A DNA stretch of 64,000 nt from Megaustenia siamemsis. Its lineage: Eukaryota; Mollusca; Gastropoda; Stylommatophora; Ariophantidae. The notes under the pieces were generated by a model, which did not search any database, had not been told where the DNA came from, and saw only the letters and a program-made list of their open reading frames with translations. This document shows, one piece after another, positions 22,581 to 34,724 of this stretch (positions are counted from its first letter, which is position 1; every line of letters starts with the position of its first letter). Where the stretch lies: NCBI GenBank assembly GCA_032433765.1, contig JAVIAB010000139.1, positions 48,517,740 to 48,581,739 of the forward strand. The letters run 5' to 3'. The position numbers and the translations under genes are program-made.

Positions 22581-23084
22581 TTGATTAAAGGAATCTATAA
22601 TGATGACCGACCTAAGTGGGCATTCAAGATGAAGGGGAAGACTGCATATACTCACAGAAGAAGTGGAGGATGCTTTGCGCTGTGTCAATTAGAAGAGTCA
22701 CATGCACCAGAAAATATAACCAAAGAGGAGATTGAGGAAGTGAGATTTAATTTTAATTTTTTTTTAATTTTTCGTTGGCCTGAAGTATTGTCTATATCTG
22801 CAATGTCGTTTAATGTGTAATTTTACTGTCTCACGCCAATAAGATGTGAGATAATTTGAATAGAAATTAAAGCAAAGCTATAGAATGACATGTACAACAT
22901 CGCATATTTACCAGATGAGCTGCTGAATATAATATTCATAGGCCTATCAAAAAAAAATAACCCGATACGATGGAAGTGACGATCACAGAACAGCAAAATC
23001 GTATGAGCCACGTGGCTAAAATATTATTAAGGATGAACATAAAGGATTTGTTGGAGGTGACGACATGAGCAAAACGAAATGCAT
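22581..23084. other. Unassigned spacer
   Basis: A 79-codon plus-strand frame (22581-22820) has no domain that I recognise. Otherwise AT-rich, non-repetitive. Confidence 0.4.
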
Positions 23085-23345
23085 CATGTGATATTAGTAA
23101 AAAGAGCTATTGAAGTAGCACATATCACTGATTATGTTTTTTTTATGGGCTAAGCGTTTGACAAAGTAAAACACTAATAAATAGTCAACATTTTATAAAG
23201 CAATGATCTAAGAATAATAAAGCACCCTTACTGGCTACATAAAGCGGCCATAAAAACTGGAGATCAATTGGGAATGTTTCAACAAATACAACGAGATGTT
23301 AGCAAGGTCGTATACTATCACTAGATTCATAAAGCACTAAAGGCG
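23085..23345 (+). mobile_element. LINE reverse transcriptase palm fragment, decayed
   Basis: Broken translation shows the RT motif A region (FMG, AFDKVKH), then NDLRIIKHPYWLHKAAIKTG and a weak motif B (QIQRDVSKVV in place of KRGVRQGC). Similar to the LINE-B palm at 18840-19060 but heavily mutated. Confidence 0.6.
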
Positions 23346-23422
23346 CCCGTTTTGCGAACCGTTTAGTACAACTCAAAGTTTCACCAGAAAGCACTGAAGA
23401 ATGACGCGAGCATGTTCTATTT

Positions 23423-23686
23423 AAGTAAGTAAAAGTAAAGAGCTCCGTCAGTCCAAGTGGCGTATAGGGAATATGATGTTAGTGACCATAAATTTTACAG
23501 ACCTTCAGCATATGATTTTTGTGGTAATGTGGTCGGTATTACGCCCGTGCCGTATTACTTTGCCATGAAAAAAATTCCGGTACCCATTTAAGGCAGGGTG
23601 AACCTGATCCGTCGGTTGGGATCGAATCCTACCTCTTGTCCGTTGTAGTCCAGTTCACTAACCACTGAATTCTTGCAGCTCCCTCT
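23423..23686 (-). mobile_element. SINE-A, full length
   Basis: Complete copy from the AAGTAAAGAGCTCCGTCAG tail to the head near 23686. The head is mutated (CTGAATTCTTGCAGCTCCC), which damages the A box. Perfect 10-bp duplication TGTTCTATTT at 23413-23422 and 23687-23696. Confidence 0.93.
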
Positions 23687-23773
23687 TGTTCTATTTGTTG
23701 TCAATAATCTTGGTTTCATATATTCAATAGTAAAACATCATAACTGTGTCTAATTAATCTAACATGGTATTAG

Positions 23774-24037
23774 TAAAAAAAAAAATTTAAAAAAGTAAAG
23801 TACCCCCGTCACGCCAAGTGGCGTATATGGTGTTAGTGACAATAAATTTTACAGACCTTCGGCACATACTTTTTAGGGTAATGTGGTCATTATTACGCCT
23901 GTGCGCTTCCCTTTCCCAGAAAAAAAATCAGGTACCCATTAAAGGTTGGGTGGACCCGGAAGCCCTCGGTTGGGGTCGAACCCTACCCCTTGTCCTTTGT
24001 AGTCCAGTTCACTAACCACTGAGCTATCGCGGCTCCT
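23774..24037 (-). mobile_element. SINE-A, full length
   Basis: Complete copy, A-rich tail at 23774-23795 and intact head near 24036. A 14-bp duplication TAACATRGTATTAG (one mismatch) lies at 23760-23773 and 24038-24051. Confidence 0.94.
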
Positions 24038-24074
24038 TAACATAGTATTAGGGTGATGAAATAATGAAATGATT

Positions 24075-24123
24075 GGCGTTACATACACATATACATATAT
24101 ATATATGTATATATATTTATATA
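24075..24123. repeat. (TA)n-rich microsatellite
   Basis: ACACATATACATATATATATATG-type repeat bordering the LTR-like element. Confidence 0.85.
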
Positions 24124-24899
24124 TGTAGCCTGGGGATGTAAGGAAATAGATGTAGTTGGTATAAGGTAAAGACAATATGAGAACCATTGCAGGTAATGTG
24201 AGATTTGAGAACCGCCGTGAGTTGAGAGAGTGGCTCGGGACGGTTGATAGTGGTGAGTAGAGATTGGAAAAATCTCGTGCAATATGTGAATGATGAGAAA
24301 CTCTAGAGTGAGTTGTCTTAAGATTGTGAGATTGATTGTGATCGGCTGAGTGATGACGAATGTGATTTGTGATTGGTTTGAATATGAGGTACCTAGACGG
24401 CTGGGGAGAAGTCCAGTTTAAGTGGCAGAGACAAGTCCAGTTTAGGTGGTGATGAGAAGTCCAGTTTAGGTGGAGGTTAGAAGTCCTGTTAGATGGAAAG
24501 GCAAGTTCCAGCTTAGGGAGTTTAGCTAGATGGAGTGATCCAAAACATAGAGAGAACTAGCTAGTGGACGGCCGCGCTACTTGGCGCCGTCTCGTTCAGT
24601 GGGAACAGAGCAAAATTCTCCTTCTTAAAAATAAGTTTAGGTGGAGATTACAAACACAGATTTAGATCAGATGTGAGTATAGAAATTATAGATAAGTCAC
24701 CTGTAAGTGTAGGGTGATAGTAGGAAGTGTAACAGTCTAAGAGCATTTAGACCACAGAAGCAGGTGACATAAAGCAGTAGTAAGCCAACACTTTACTTTT
24801 TTAGACCTACTGGATAGACTGGAGCGGATAGACAGACCGCCCAGCACATGTATATAGCTTGATAACATCAGCACCTTTTAAATAAAGAAATCTGTCTTC

Positions 24900-24900
<1 letters not shown>
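24124..24900 (+). mobile_element. Possible second solo LTR (777 bp)
   Basis: Begins TGTAGCCTGG and ends CTGTCTTCA (TG...CA), with AATAAA at 24881-24886. It is bounded by (TA)n on both sides, so a target-site duplication (ATATA/ATATT) cannot be trusted. AGTCCAGTTTAGGTGG-type units repeat internally at 24410-24510. No pol sequence. Confidence 0.4.

Positions 24901-24984
<84 letters not shown>
24901..24984. repeat. (TA)n microsatellite, ~80 bp
   Basis: Uninterrupted TA repeat directly before a SINE-B. Confidence 0.97.
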
Positions 24985-24987
<3 letters not shown>

Positions 24988-25315
24988 GCCTCGGTAGCCT
25001 AATTGGGAAAGTCACCCGACTGGACTACCGACGTTCGGACAACCCGTGTTCGATTCCCGCTGGAAGCAGTGTGAGTTGTACTCGTGGTTGGAAAAAAAAT
25101 ACCCCCGCGGTCGATCTAACCGCTGGCAGAAATGGGTACCAGGGTAGTACTCTGGGAAAGTGAGGAATGCCGTCTCGCATCGTGAGTTTCGATGCTTGAA
25201 GCGACACTATCCAGAAATCTCCGAACACTTCTGGATAGGCGGCCGAGCACATATGGGTGGAAACTCGCGCACTAAGACTCCGATTTAAGTCTCATGCTTT
25301 ATCTTTACCTTTACA
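24985..25315 (+). mobile_element. SINE-B, full length
   Basis: A box TAGCCTAATTGGG, B box GTTCGATTCCC, body and 3' end (ATCTTTACCTTTAC) all present. It lies between (TA)n and CATA-rich repeats, so no target-site duplication can be resolved. Confidence 0.92.
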
Positions 25316-25720
25316 CATATATATAAATACACCCATACGCATGAGTGCACTCACACACATCCATATACATATATGCATACTTCCATAAATGCAGACATGC
25401 ATATATACATACATACATACGTGCGTACGTACATACATACATGCATACACACAAACATACACACATAAAAATAAATATATTTTCATGCATGCATACCAAC
25501 ATGCCTGCACACATACATGCATATATACTCACATACACATACGCATACATACATATATACATTAATATATCAATAAAATATTCAGATGTGTGCACACACA
25601 TACATTATACTACATACGTATATATATGTATTCACACTTGCATACATACACGCACACACACAGCCATTACACACATATATATTCGTATATATAAACGCAC
25701 GCTTATGTATACTCATCACA
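25316..25720. repeat. Degenerate (CATA)n/(CACA)n microsatellite
   Basis: About 400 bp of CATACATA, CACACA and TGCATA repeats. It yields open frames on both strands, all low-complexity and not coding. Confidence 0.93.
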
Positions 25721-25784
25721 TGCAATATAGAATAGAGCTCAAGTAAATTTTCATATAAGCACCTCTACAAAATGACTAGAAGTT

Positions 25785-26005
25785 TCAATGAATCCCCAGA
25801 GGACACATTTCCAATAACCTTACATCGAGTGTAGACTCCACAGTCACATGTATACTAAATTCAAGATCGGCACCTCAACTACAGGTACGTGTGGACAGGC
25901 GCCCCAGACTGCTGAACATATACTTCAAGACTGTACTGAATATAGTAAACTGAGGAAAATGCATTGGCCCATACAACACTACAGACAAAACTATATGGGC
26001 CACTG
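25785..26005 (+). mobile_element. LINE C-terminal zinc-knuckle fragment
   Basis: One frame reads TGTCGQAPQTAEHILQDC then TEYSKLRKMHWP. This is the Cys...His...Cys C-terminal motif seen in jockey/CR1-type non-LTR elements (C-x-CG-x-GPQT-x-EH-x-L-x-C). It is unlike LINE-A to LINE-E here, so a different clade is represented. Confidence 0.6.
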
Positions 26006-27425
26006 CAAAAATTACAAATGACAGTAAAATTTATATAGGAAATCACATTGCAGATATAGACAATACTTCATGGGAACGAAAGATAGATAGGCATATCTGG
26101 TGTAGAAACACGAGAAGATAACAATAACGGCAAGATTGCAAACAAAAGGAAAATACTAATGATAAGATTAAGAATCCTTGATAAACTATAACAACACGGA
26201 CGATAAAGAAAACGATTTAATTAAATTGCTTTAGAAAACAATTGTTATACATCAGCCCAGGGTTTGACACTGTTGAAGTACAGTTAATTCCTACACACTA
26301 CAATGGGCATCCAGATGGAATTGTAATAGAGGAAGATAGTAAAACTGAAAATGGTGGCAAAACTGCGTCAGAATTGATCAAAGCGGTCATAAAAATATTG
26401 CGAAGAACAAGACGGTAATAAAAATAAACTAAATTCTGATGGAACAGAAGGGTACAAATCATTATCAAGGAGAGAACCAGTGCTGTTCTTAATAATGGGA
26501 ATTCTTTTATGTACATTTAATTATCACATGCACAATAAACTAATAATTAGATAGACAGACATGTGTTAACGTAGGGATAAGCAAATAAACAGTCCATGTT
26601 TTTCTTAATGGCTGCTGTGTGTTTCAATGAGAGGAACAGTGTGACAATGCGGCCTTTCAACATTTTTAGACGACAGCCTGCTCTGGACGAAACAAGCATC
26701 AGACAGGCTTGTTGATGTCGCTAAATGAAATCGAATGTGGAAGAAGATTCATTTGTTAAAATGTCTGTATTTTGTTAGAGTTCTGTATCATCTTATGTCT
26801 CATGCTGTATAAATTCTGGTATTTCTCTCTTTTTGTTAACTTCAGTATAATATATCATGAACGCCTATATCAAACTGGTATGGCACATGATGATGAGTGT
26901 CGTCTAAACAAGGCAAGATTATATCAATGATTTAAAAATATGGACGCTAACTCTGTATTCCTTATACGTCACGCTTGAAGCTCGATAATGTTATTGCTGT
27001 TATCTTTCATTCGTTTGTATCTTATATTTCACTTATTTGATCATGAGTGTATTTGCGGTAAGGAAATTTTTGCTTCGTTCACCCGATAACTAAAAGAGAA
27101 CACATTTTTGTCATCCGCCCTTGAAAGGACGTGACGTGCTCGTGTATGCGTTTTGTTGTGGTTTGCAGTAAAAGTGATAATTGCACTTTCCGCCCAACAC
27201 ATCCGACTTCAGCATGGCATCTTTGAGTACCGAATCGCCTCCCCTCTTTGACCCCTGCTCGCTTGGCCAGACTGGACAGGATAGTCTGTTTCAAGAAGTA
27301 CCGCAAAGAGGTGGAGTAGGGTCTGGTTCACCGATCCTGGCGCAAGCCATCAGCTGTGTGTGGCTGACAGCTTCCAGCTGTGCTGCTGTGAGGACGAATA
27401 ATTTCGTGGGCCTCTGGTTCACATG
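26006..27425. other. Unassigned spacer
   Basis: 26006-27050 is AT-rich with no signal. 27060-27420 is GC-balanced, with open frames on both strands (27181-27480 plus, 27079-27306 minus), but I recognise no domain and could not fix splice sites. Confidence 0.4.
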
Positions 27426-27435
27426 TTTTAATCGA

Positions 27436-27696
27436 TTAAGTAAAAAAGTAAAGATCCCTATCGCGCCAAGTGACGTATAAGGAAAACAGTGTTAGTGACC
27501 ATAATTTTTACAGACCTTCGGCACATGATTTTTGAGGTAATGTGGTCGGTATTACGCCTGTGCCGCTTTACTTTCCCAGAAAAAAAACCGGTACCCATTA
27601 AAGGCTGGGTGAACTTGGAAGCCGTCGATCAGGATCGAACCCAACCTCTTGTCCTTTGTAGTCCATTTCACTAACCACTGAGCTATCGCGGCTTCC
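27436..27696 (-). mobile_element. SINE-A, full length
   Basis: Complete copy with intact head (GAGCTATCGCGGCTTCC). A 10-bp duplication TTTTAATYGA (one mismatch) is at 27426-27435 and 27697-27706. Confidence 0.92.
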
Positions 27697-27796
27697 TTTT
27701 AATTGACTATGGACTGGCTAAAGGATGACCTCATGATGGCCGTCAACAGTGATTACATGTTGTATATCAACAAGTATGGTGATGAGGTTTTTAAAA

Positions 27797-27925
27797 AAGT
27801 AAAGTACTCCCGTCACGCCAAGTGGCGTATAGGGAACATGGTGTTAGTGATCATAAATTTTACAGACCCCTCGGCGCATAATTTTTGGAGTAATGCGGTC
27901 GGTATTACGCTGATGGGGGTTTGAG
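27797..27925 (-). mobile_element. SINE-A 3' half only (5'-truncated)
   Basis: Contains the tail and 3' body (GTCACGCCAAGTGGCGTATA to GGTCGGTATTACGC) and stops before the tRNA-like head. The flanks share TGATGAGGTTT/TGATGGGGGTTT, a possible imperfect duplication. Confidence 0.88.
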
Positions 27926-28483
27926 GCTGCAACAATTTGTCAGGAAACTTCCAAAGTTGGCAAAGGGCAAGATAAGTGTATGCACATGAAGCGAGTTATC
28001 ACAACTATCAGCATAAAGTAACTGAACACCTATGAATTTTCCTGGAGTGCTGTGATGCTAATCCTTACAATGTTTAAAAATAAATTATGTTAGTTTTTCA
28101 TTTTCATTACATTGTAATTTAATAACATTATATTGCTTTGGAAATCCTCGAATTAAAGATATTTATCGTTAACGAGTTTCCCTTAATACTTATGATAACG
28201 TCGCTTTATCTTTTTGACAGTGTTATCGTTATTCACTTCATCGTTATTTTATTTTGAGAGATTTGATCAGTTTTCCCTTTTTAAAATCGTCATATAGTAT
28301 TTATGAGTGTCATTTTTGTTATTTTGGACAATATTTTGGTTTATCTTACTTTGAAAAGTCATTAGCTTCTGTTATTTGTGTTTTTTTTAAGCCTTCTGTA
28401 TCTTTCATTTAAAATATATATATCTCTTACTGGGAGGGAAAGAACCGGTTATCTCTATATCTCAGAAAACTCTTCTGCCTCAC
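27926..28483. other. Unassigned AT-rich spacer
   Basis: TTATCGTTA-type motifs recur loosely at 28160-28260. No gene. Confidence 0.5.
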
Positions 28484-28497
28484 ACAGTATACAACCG

Positions 28498-28821
28498 GTC
28501 GGGGCCTCGGTAGCCTAGTTGGGAAAACCACCCGCTCGACTACCAACGTTCGGACAACCCGTGTTCGATTCCCCTTGGGAGCAGTGTGAATTGTACTCGT
28601 GGTCGGAAAAAAAATACCTCCATGGTCGACCCAGCCGTTGGCTGAAATGGGTACCACGATATTATCCTGGGAAGGTGAGGAATGTCGCCTCGCATCGTGA
28701 GTTTCGATGCTTGAAGCGACACTATCCAGAAATCTCCGAACACTTCTAGATAGGCGGCCGAGCACATATGGGTGGAAACTCGCGTGTTAAAACGCCGGTT
28801 CAAGTCTCGTACTTCACCTTT
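28498..28821 (+). mobile_element. SINE-B, full length
   Basis: A box TAGCCTAGTTGGG, B box GTTCGATTCCC, 3' end ACTTCACCTTT. Perfect 9-bp duplication ACAGTATAC at 28484-28492 and 28822-28830. Confidence 0.93.
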
Positions 28822-28830
28822 ACAGTATAC

Positions 28831-29865
28831 GATCTATTATCTCTCTCGTTTTGGTAACAACAATATATTATACTTAATATTTCTCATATTATAAAGGTCT
28901 TCTTTCAGTAATTAAAGACAATTTGTCATTTGTTTGTTTGCTAGCAACAATCTCCCTTCCCGCTCTTATTTAAAAGTATCTTATTGTTCACTAATTTTAG
29001 AAATTATCGTCCTTATCTCATTTGCAGCGTGAGGAGAAGTTTATTTATTTTCACGAAATAAAAACCGTTTTCTTTGACTTTTGTATCTCCAGGATTTCTG
29101 TTAATGTTTTCTTCATATAGCAGCCTCCTTCACTCAACTGTACTGTTTCCATTTTGAAATTAGCTCTTGATTGTTAACTGCTCTCTCTTATCTTGAAATT
29201 CCCCGACGTTCTCTTAATTTTAACAGCCGCAACTTCTTTTGTTTTGAAGCACTTTTATCTTTCTCTTAATTTTAACTGGGCTCTCTTTGTCTTACTTCGA
29301 GATTCTACTTTATTTTTTAAACGTATTCCCTTACTTGAGAAAGTCATCTCTTTCCACTAAGTACAACTTTTCTTTGTTTACACCATTACTGCTAACGAGC
29401 ACTAAGGAGAACATAGCCAAACAGGTAATCTCGGAGCACTTCCTTGGCATCATATTCTAGTCAATTATTTTTATCCGCGGTGCTCAAGTTAAGAAGCCAC
29501 ATTAAAAAAAAACAAAAAAAAAAAACACACACACACACACAAATACCAAGTTCAAGCAAGTACTCCCAATCTCTCGGCTTATAACCAGTGATGGGGAAAA
29601 AATAACACAAGCTATCAGTTTGAACTTTCAAAATATGTCAATAGTATTATATATGTGTATATGGTGGAGTCTTGTACTTCGAATGTTCCAGAGTTTAGTG
29701 TAGTCAGAAGATCATCTTCATTGTACAACTGCCATCTCTATAGTGCTCATATTCCCTTCTCAACACGTTCGCCGCAAACTAGCAAAAGCACTGAAGATGG
29801 CTTCATAGCAAATGCGCGAATTCCGTAGAAGAAGCGAAGACACCAATCTCCTTAGTCGCCTCTTA
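28831..29865. other. Unassigned spacer
   Basis: A loose ~60-bp pattern (TCTTTGTCTT, CTCTTAATTTTAAC, CTTGAAATT) appears at 29030-29350 and may be an eroded tandem repeat. (A)n/(CA)n at 29502-29542. TAGTCGCCTCTTACGA at 29853-29868 is shared, inverted, with 63663-63680. Confidence 0.45.
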
Positions 29866-29867
29866 CG

Positions 29868-30435
29868 ATATGCGTGACTGGTGATAGTGGCTTTGTTTAT
29901 TTCTCCCCACACCGTGACAGGTGATATTGGCTTTGTTCATTTCTCCTCCACACCGTGACCGGTGATAGCGGAATTGTTCATTTCTTCTCACACTGTGACT
30001 GGGGATAACGGTTTTTTTTTTCATTTCTCCCCACAATGTGACAAGTGATAATGGTTTTGTTCATTTCTCTCCACAATGTGACAGGTGATAATGGTTTTGT
30101 TCATTTCTCCCCACAATGTGACAGGTGATAATGATTTTGTTAATTTCTCCCCACACCGTGACAGGTGATAGTGGCTTTTTTTTATTTCTCCCCACACCAT
30201 GACAGGTGATAGTGACTTTGTTTATTTCGCCCATTCCCCTCACTGGTGATAATGGCTTTGTTCATTTCTCCCATTCCCCTCACTGGTGATAGTGGCTTTG
30301 TTCATTTCTCTCCACACTGTGACTGGTGATAATGATTTTGTTCATTTCTCCTCACACTGTGACAGGTGATAGTGGCTTTGTTCATTTCTCCCAACACCGT
30401 GACTGGTGATAGTGGCTTTGTCAATTTCTCACCCC
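29868..30435. repeat. 40-bp minisatellite, about 14 copies
   Basis: Unit: CCACAMYGTGACAGGTGATA, RTGGCTTTGTTCATTTCTCC. Copies vary at several positions. Confidence 0.93.
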
Positions 30436-31375
30436 TCCGTGCTCAGGGCCCCAGTAGCCACACAGGTCCAGACTTTGAATGCTCAATTAGAGGCAATTTT
30501 GATCCGGAATTCGAACAGTGGTTCTATATTCGAACTGCTCAAGCGCAAGAACAGTGAAAAATGATGTCTGTAAATGCATCCTGTTGTACAACAAAGTCAT
30601 TTCTTGCATTACTCTCGTCACTTTTAAGTTATATTTTTTAAATAATTTGTACTATTTGGTTGTATACAACCACTATCTAAACTAATGCTTATAGTAAGTA
30701 TGTGGAAACAATTAAACCTAAGAAGAATGTTGCTGTATCAACGACAGAAGAGAAAACATACCTTATTACGCGGCAAGAAAGTGGTACCCGTGTGGCGGAT
30801 CTAGAAAGAGTGGAAAGTGAGCCAAAACTCTCATACTGTAGTACCATGAGGCAGATGAGAGAGAAAGAGAAAATAAACAATTATTTGCTGAGTTTATGGA
30901 AAGGTATTCCCCGTCAAAAGAATAACCTTATTCTTTCTATTCGCCAGCCACATTGAACGCAACATTCTCACTAAATTACAGTAAACGCAATTTTCATTTT
31001 ATTGTATTGTATTTACATATATTATGTATTGTTTTCATTTAACATTTTAATGTATAGTTTAGAAGATTTAATTTTGCTATTTTTGCCTTAAAATTTATCA
31101 AAATGGCTTTATTTAGAGTCTGGATGCGAAATATGTCAGTGTTCATTATTTGTAATGAGAAAATGATTCGGACTTTGACAATTCACTAGTCAAACGATCA
31201 CCTGGGGGTAATTCAATTCGGAATACGAGACACGTGCATAACAATTACACAGAACACTAGTGCCTATGTAATGTCTGAATGGAAAATGAGTGATATACTG
31301 GTCTGTAATAAGACTGGCTATTTTTGACCGTGAAGGAGATTGGAGCCTCATCACGTAACATTCCAAAGAAAGTCA
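30436..31375. other. Unassigned spacer with an open frame
   Basis: An 84-codon plus-strand frame (30702-30956, beginning METIKPKKNVAVSTTEEKTY) is not low-complexity but matches no family that I recognise. A gene fragment or chance are both possible. Confidence 0.35.
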
Positions 31376-31377
31376 TG

Positions 31378-31675
31378 GAGAGAAGAGAACTACTAAACAC
31401 AATTAGAGCAAGACAAATGAAATTTTTAGGTCATTTTTAGAGCATGTTAAAAGACACAACAGCCTAATAAAAGTAATATTGGAAGGGAAAATACAAGGTA
31501 AAAGAGGCAGAGGCAGACCAAGACTAACATGGACGAGTAACATCAAAAGATGGACAAGTCAGCCTATGACAATCTGCACCATAAAATCAAGAGACAGAGT
31601 GGAATGGCGCTCCATGGTAACCAACCTTCGATGCGGAGACAGCACTCAATGATGATGATGATGATGATTTTGAAG
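31378..31675 (+). mobile_element. LINE-B 3' fragment
   Basis: Corresponds to LLNTIRARQMKFLGH through KRGRGRPRLTWTSNIKRW to the end, with one stop and a short duplication (GGTCATTTTTAGAGCATGTT) at 31430-31448. It ends CTCAATGATGATGATGATGA, a clear trinucleotide tail. Confidence 0.93.
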
Positions 31676-32220
31676 CAAGCGAGTAACTATCCGGTTCCAG
31701 CGTCTCACTGTAATCTCTGCAAGTCTCTGTTTGTTAGGTCAAAAATCATGAAAAAATAATTGTCCCCGGCAGTTGTGTTAAACGATAAACGTTATCAGCC
31801 TAGATGTTTTCCTTTACAATGCATGCCCTTTATTCATTCACAGCGTATCATGATTTAGTGTGAGAACGTTCATGAATTTGTTTCTGATTGTTATGAAATG
31901 TCCACCTTTGTGTGAAGGGCATATAAAAGAATTCCAATCCTTGAAGAACTCGATGCAATAACAAAGAGCTAGGCTGTTTCAGCTTTGCGTACATGACAAC
32001 AACCAAAGTTTCGATCAAACTATCTTCACTTGGGACGAAAAGAAAATGCAAAACCTTAAAAACCAGAAGAAAATAAAGAGTGAACAGTGGTCATGGTGTC
32101 TAACGCCATTTTGCAAATAACACAAAATGAGACATCATTTAGCAATAGAAGTAGAAAGTAGCGTGGTTTTAAAACAGTGAATACAAACGACGCATGAAAG
32201 ATGTAAATAATATGCAAAGA
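31676..32220. other. Unassigned spacer
   Basis: No gene, RNA or repeat identified. Confidence 0.5.
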
Positions 32221-32221
32221 A

Positions 32222-32283
32222 ATGAACATAGAGTATAAAAACATAGAGTATAAGAACATAGAGAATAAAAACATAAAGACTGT
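32222..32283. repeat. 15-16-bp tandem repeat, four copies
   Basis: Unit AACATAGAGTATAAAA with small changes. Confidence 0.85.
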
Positions 32284-32402
32284 ACTCATAATGGATCTTT
32301 GCTGCGACGCTACAAGGTTTTGTGGTTTTCCTTGAGGAAATCGTTTGGATGTACTGTCTGAATGTAGAAAGTGTGTAATGTGATAGTAGTTCTAGGCGCT
32401 TT

Positions 32403-32535
32403 CAGTTTTCATATCGATACAACTGTTAATGGGGGCTCGGCCGTGAGCTTTCTTATCGATACAACAGTTAATGGGGACTCGGCCGTGAGCTTTCATATCG
32501 TTACAACTGTTAATGAGGACTCGGCCTTGAGCTTT
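32403..32535. repeat. 42-bp tandem repeat, three copies
   Basis: Unit: TTTCATATCGATACAACTGT, TAATGGGGACTCGGCCGTGA, GC. Confidence 0.93.
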
Positions 32536-32749
32536 TAGCAGTGTCTAATGAAACGTTGAACATGTGAAAATGATAATATGCAAGAAAAATCTAGATGTAT
32601 GTGCAACACGATATCTACAGGAATCATCGGTGCGCGCCCGCGCGCGCGCACACAAAAACACACTTATCCATTAAAAAAAGCTAATGTGGATCTTTGAGGT
32701 TCTCGTAGTACTAGTGTATGAAGTTTAAAAATAATGACCAATAAAGAAA

Positions 32750-33065
32750 GCATACTTTTAAATATTTAGATAGGAGGATTGCGCATCCTTGTTATATCCA
32801 TTTGTTTATAAGATTGCGAAACGTGGACGCTTACAGCAGCAATAAAGAATAAAATATAAACTTTGGATTTGAAATATTATCTATAGGTTTTGGGCACTCT
32901 TATATGGGTGGCATCACAATATAAAATAACATAAATGTATCTTGACCACCTGGCCCAACAAAGATCAGGGAAATGTGAAAAGGAGAAGTAGAGGCAGACA
33001 GAGAAATATAGACAACCTTAAAGAATAGACAAGACTCGACTTCGCAGAGTCCCAATAAATGACTC
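32750..33065 (+). mobile_element. Heavily decayed LINE C-terminal fragment
   Basis: Broken reading suggests YLDRRIAHPCYI, a CETWTL-like GAAACGTGGACGCTTACAGC, and later AAGTAGAGGCAGACAGAGAA (RGRQR-like). Too mutated to place in a family. A CG/CA dinucleotide tract lies just upstream at 32637-32660. Confidence 0.4.
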
Positions 33066-34273
33066 TATATATAAATCATTGGAGAAGGTTGGTGAAGTCT
33101 GTCATTTGTTTCCCAGCGATCTCTGGAGTTACGGTATGAGAATGGAAGGAAGGACAGAAAGAGTGTACGTTCAACACCAGAGGGTGACAAGTAGAAGAAC
33201 GTATCTCGTCATGCCTCGAGAAGCTGGTTTATGAGACATGCTTGAGTGCTAATGCTCATGTTCTTCGACATGCTTGAGTGTTAGTGCTCTTGTTCTTCGA
33301 CATACTTGAGTGTTAGTGCTCTTGTTCTTCGACATACTTGAGTGTTAGTGCTCATGTTCTTCGACATGCTTGAGTGTTAGTGCTCATGTTCTTCGACATA
33401 CTTGAGTGTTAGTGCTCATGTTCTTCGACATGCTTGAGTGTTAGTGCTCATGTTCTTCGACATACTTAAGTGCTAGTGCTTATGTTCTTCGACATACTTA
33501 AGTGCTAGTGCTCATATTCTTCGACATACTTGAGTGCTAGTGATCATGCTCTTCGACATACTTGAGTGCTAGTGCTCATGTTCTTCGACATACTTAAGTG
33601 CTAGTGCTTATGTTCTTCGACATACTTAAGTGTTAGTGCTCTTGTTCTTCGACATATTTGAGTGCTAGTGCTCATGTTCTTCGACATACTTAAGTGCTAG
33701 TGCTTATGTTCTTCGACATACTTAAGTGCTAGTGCTCATATTCTTCGACATACTTGAGTGCTAGTGATCATGCTCTTCGACATACTTGAGTGCTAGTGCT
33801 CATGTTCTTCGACATACTTGAGTGCTAGTGCTTATGTTCTTCGACATACTTAAGTGCTAGTGCTCATGTTCTTCGACATACTTAGTGCTAGTGCTTATGT
33901 TCTTCGACATACTTAAGTGCTAGTGCTCATGTTCTTCGACATACTTAGTGCTAGTGCTTATGTTCTTCGACATACTTAAGTGCTAGTGCTTATGTTCTTC
34001 GACTTACTTGAGTGCTAGTGCTCATGTTCTTCGACATACTTGAGTGCTAGTGCTCATGTACTTCGACATATTTAAGTGCTAGTGCTTATGTTCTTCGACA
34101 TACTCAAGTGCTAGTGCTTATGTTATTCGACATACTTGGATGCTAGTGCTCATGTTCTTCGACATACTTGAGTGCTAGTGCTCATGTTCTTCGATATATT
34201 TGAGTGCTAGTACTCATGTTCTTCGACATACTTGGGTGCTAGTACCCATGTTCTTCGACATACTTGAGTGATT

Positions 34274-34302
34274 TAGCTCGTTTCAAATCATCTGCCCAAC
34301 TT
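34274..34302 (+). repeat. Left terminal inverted repeat
   Basis: 29 bp, perfectly inverted relative to 36360-36388. Similarity falls off immediately inside. Confidence 0.95.
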
Positions 34303-34724
34303 CAAAACGCTATTACTCTCTAACCGTTTGTTAAAAACTTTTGAAATTTTCCAAATGTTATTAGAATGCAAAAGACCCTTTAAATGTATATTTAACAAAT
34401 ATCTTGCAGCTGCAGTTTTCTTAAAGTGGCGATATTTCTTTGATGTTTGTCAAAATTGTAAATTGTGAAGCCCTAAAGAATAGAAATTACCGTAGTTGCT
34501 GGTCTATGATTAATTTTCACTAGGTAAAGGCGTGGCCGTAATGGGGAAATAACTGGATAAAACAAAACACCAGGAGAATTATTTTCTGCTCAGTTCGAGG
34601 ACGGACGATAATATCAAGGTATACCTGTATGTCCAATTTTCATAGTTGTGTGGTCCTGAAAAGGACCGTTTGTTGAACTAATTTAAGGTAATATAGGGGC
34701 CAACATTGTGGGGGCTATATACTT

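Noticed and set aside
24580..24620. TTGGCGCCGTC resembling a lysine-tRNA primer-binding site
   Set aside because: It lies inside the LTR-like block, not immediately downstream of an LTR end, and no internal retroelement region follows.
25292..25746. Open frames on both strands rich in Cys/Tyr/Met or His/Ile/Tyr
   Set aside because: They come from CATA and CACA microsatellite sequence.
27181..27480. Possible THAP-type or other exon (GC-balanced, open on both strands)
   Set aside because: A short MRFVVVCSKSDNC-like start was noticed at 27148, but the frame stops after about 26 codons and no conserved THAP residues follow. Left as unassigned.
33225..34273. Regularly repeated units reminiscent of a CRISPR array
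   Set aside because: Units are contiguous with no unique spacers, and the context is an animal genome. It is a minisatellite, like the other arrays.
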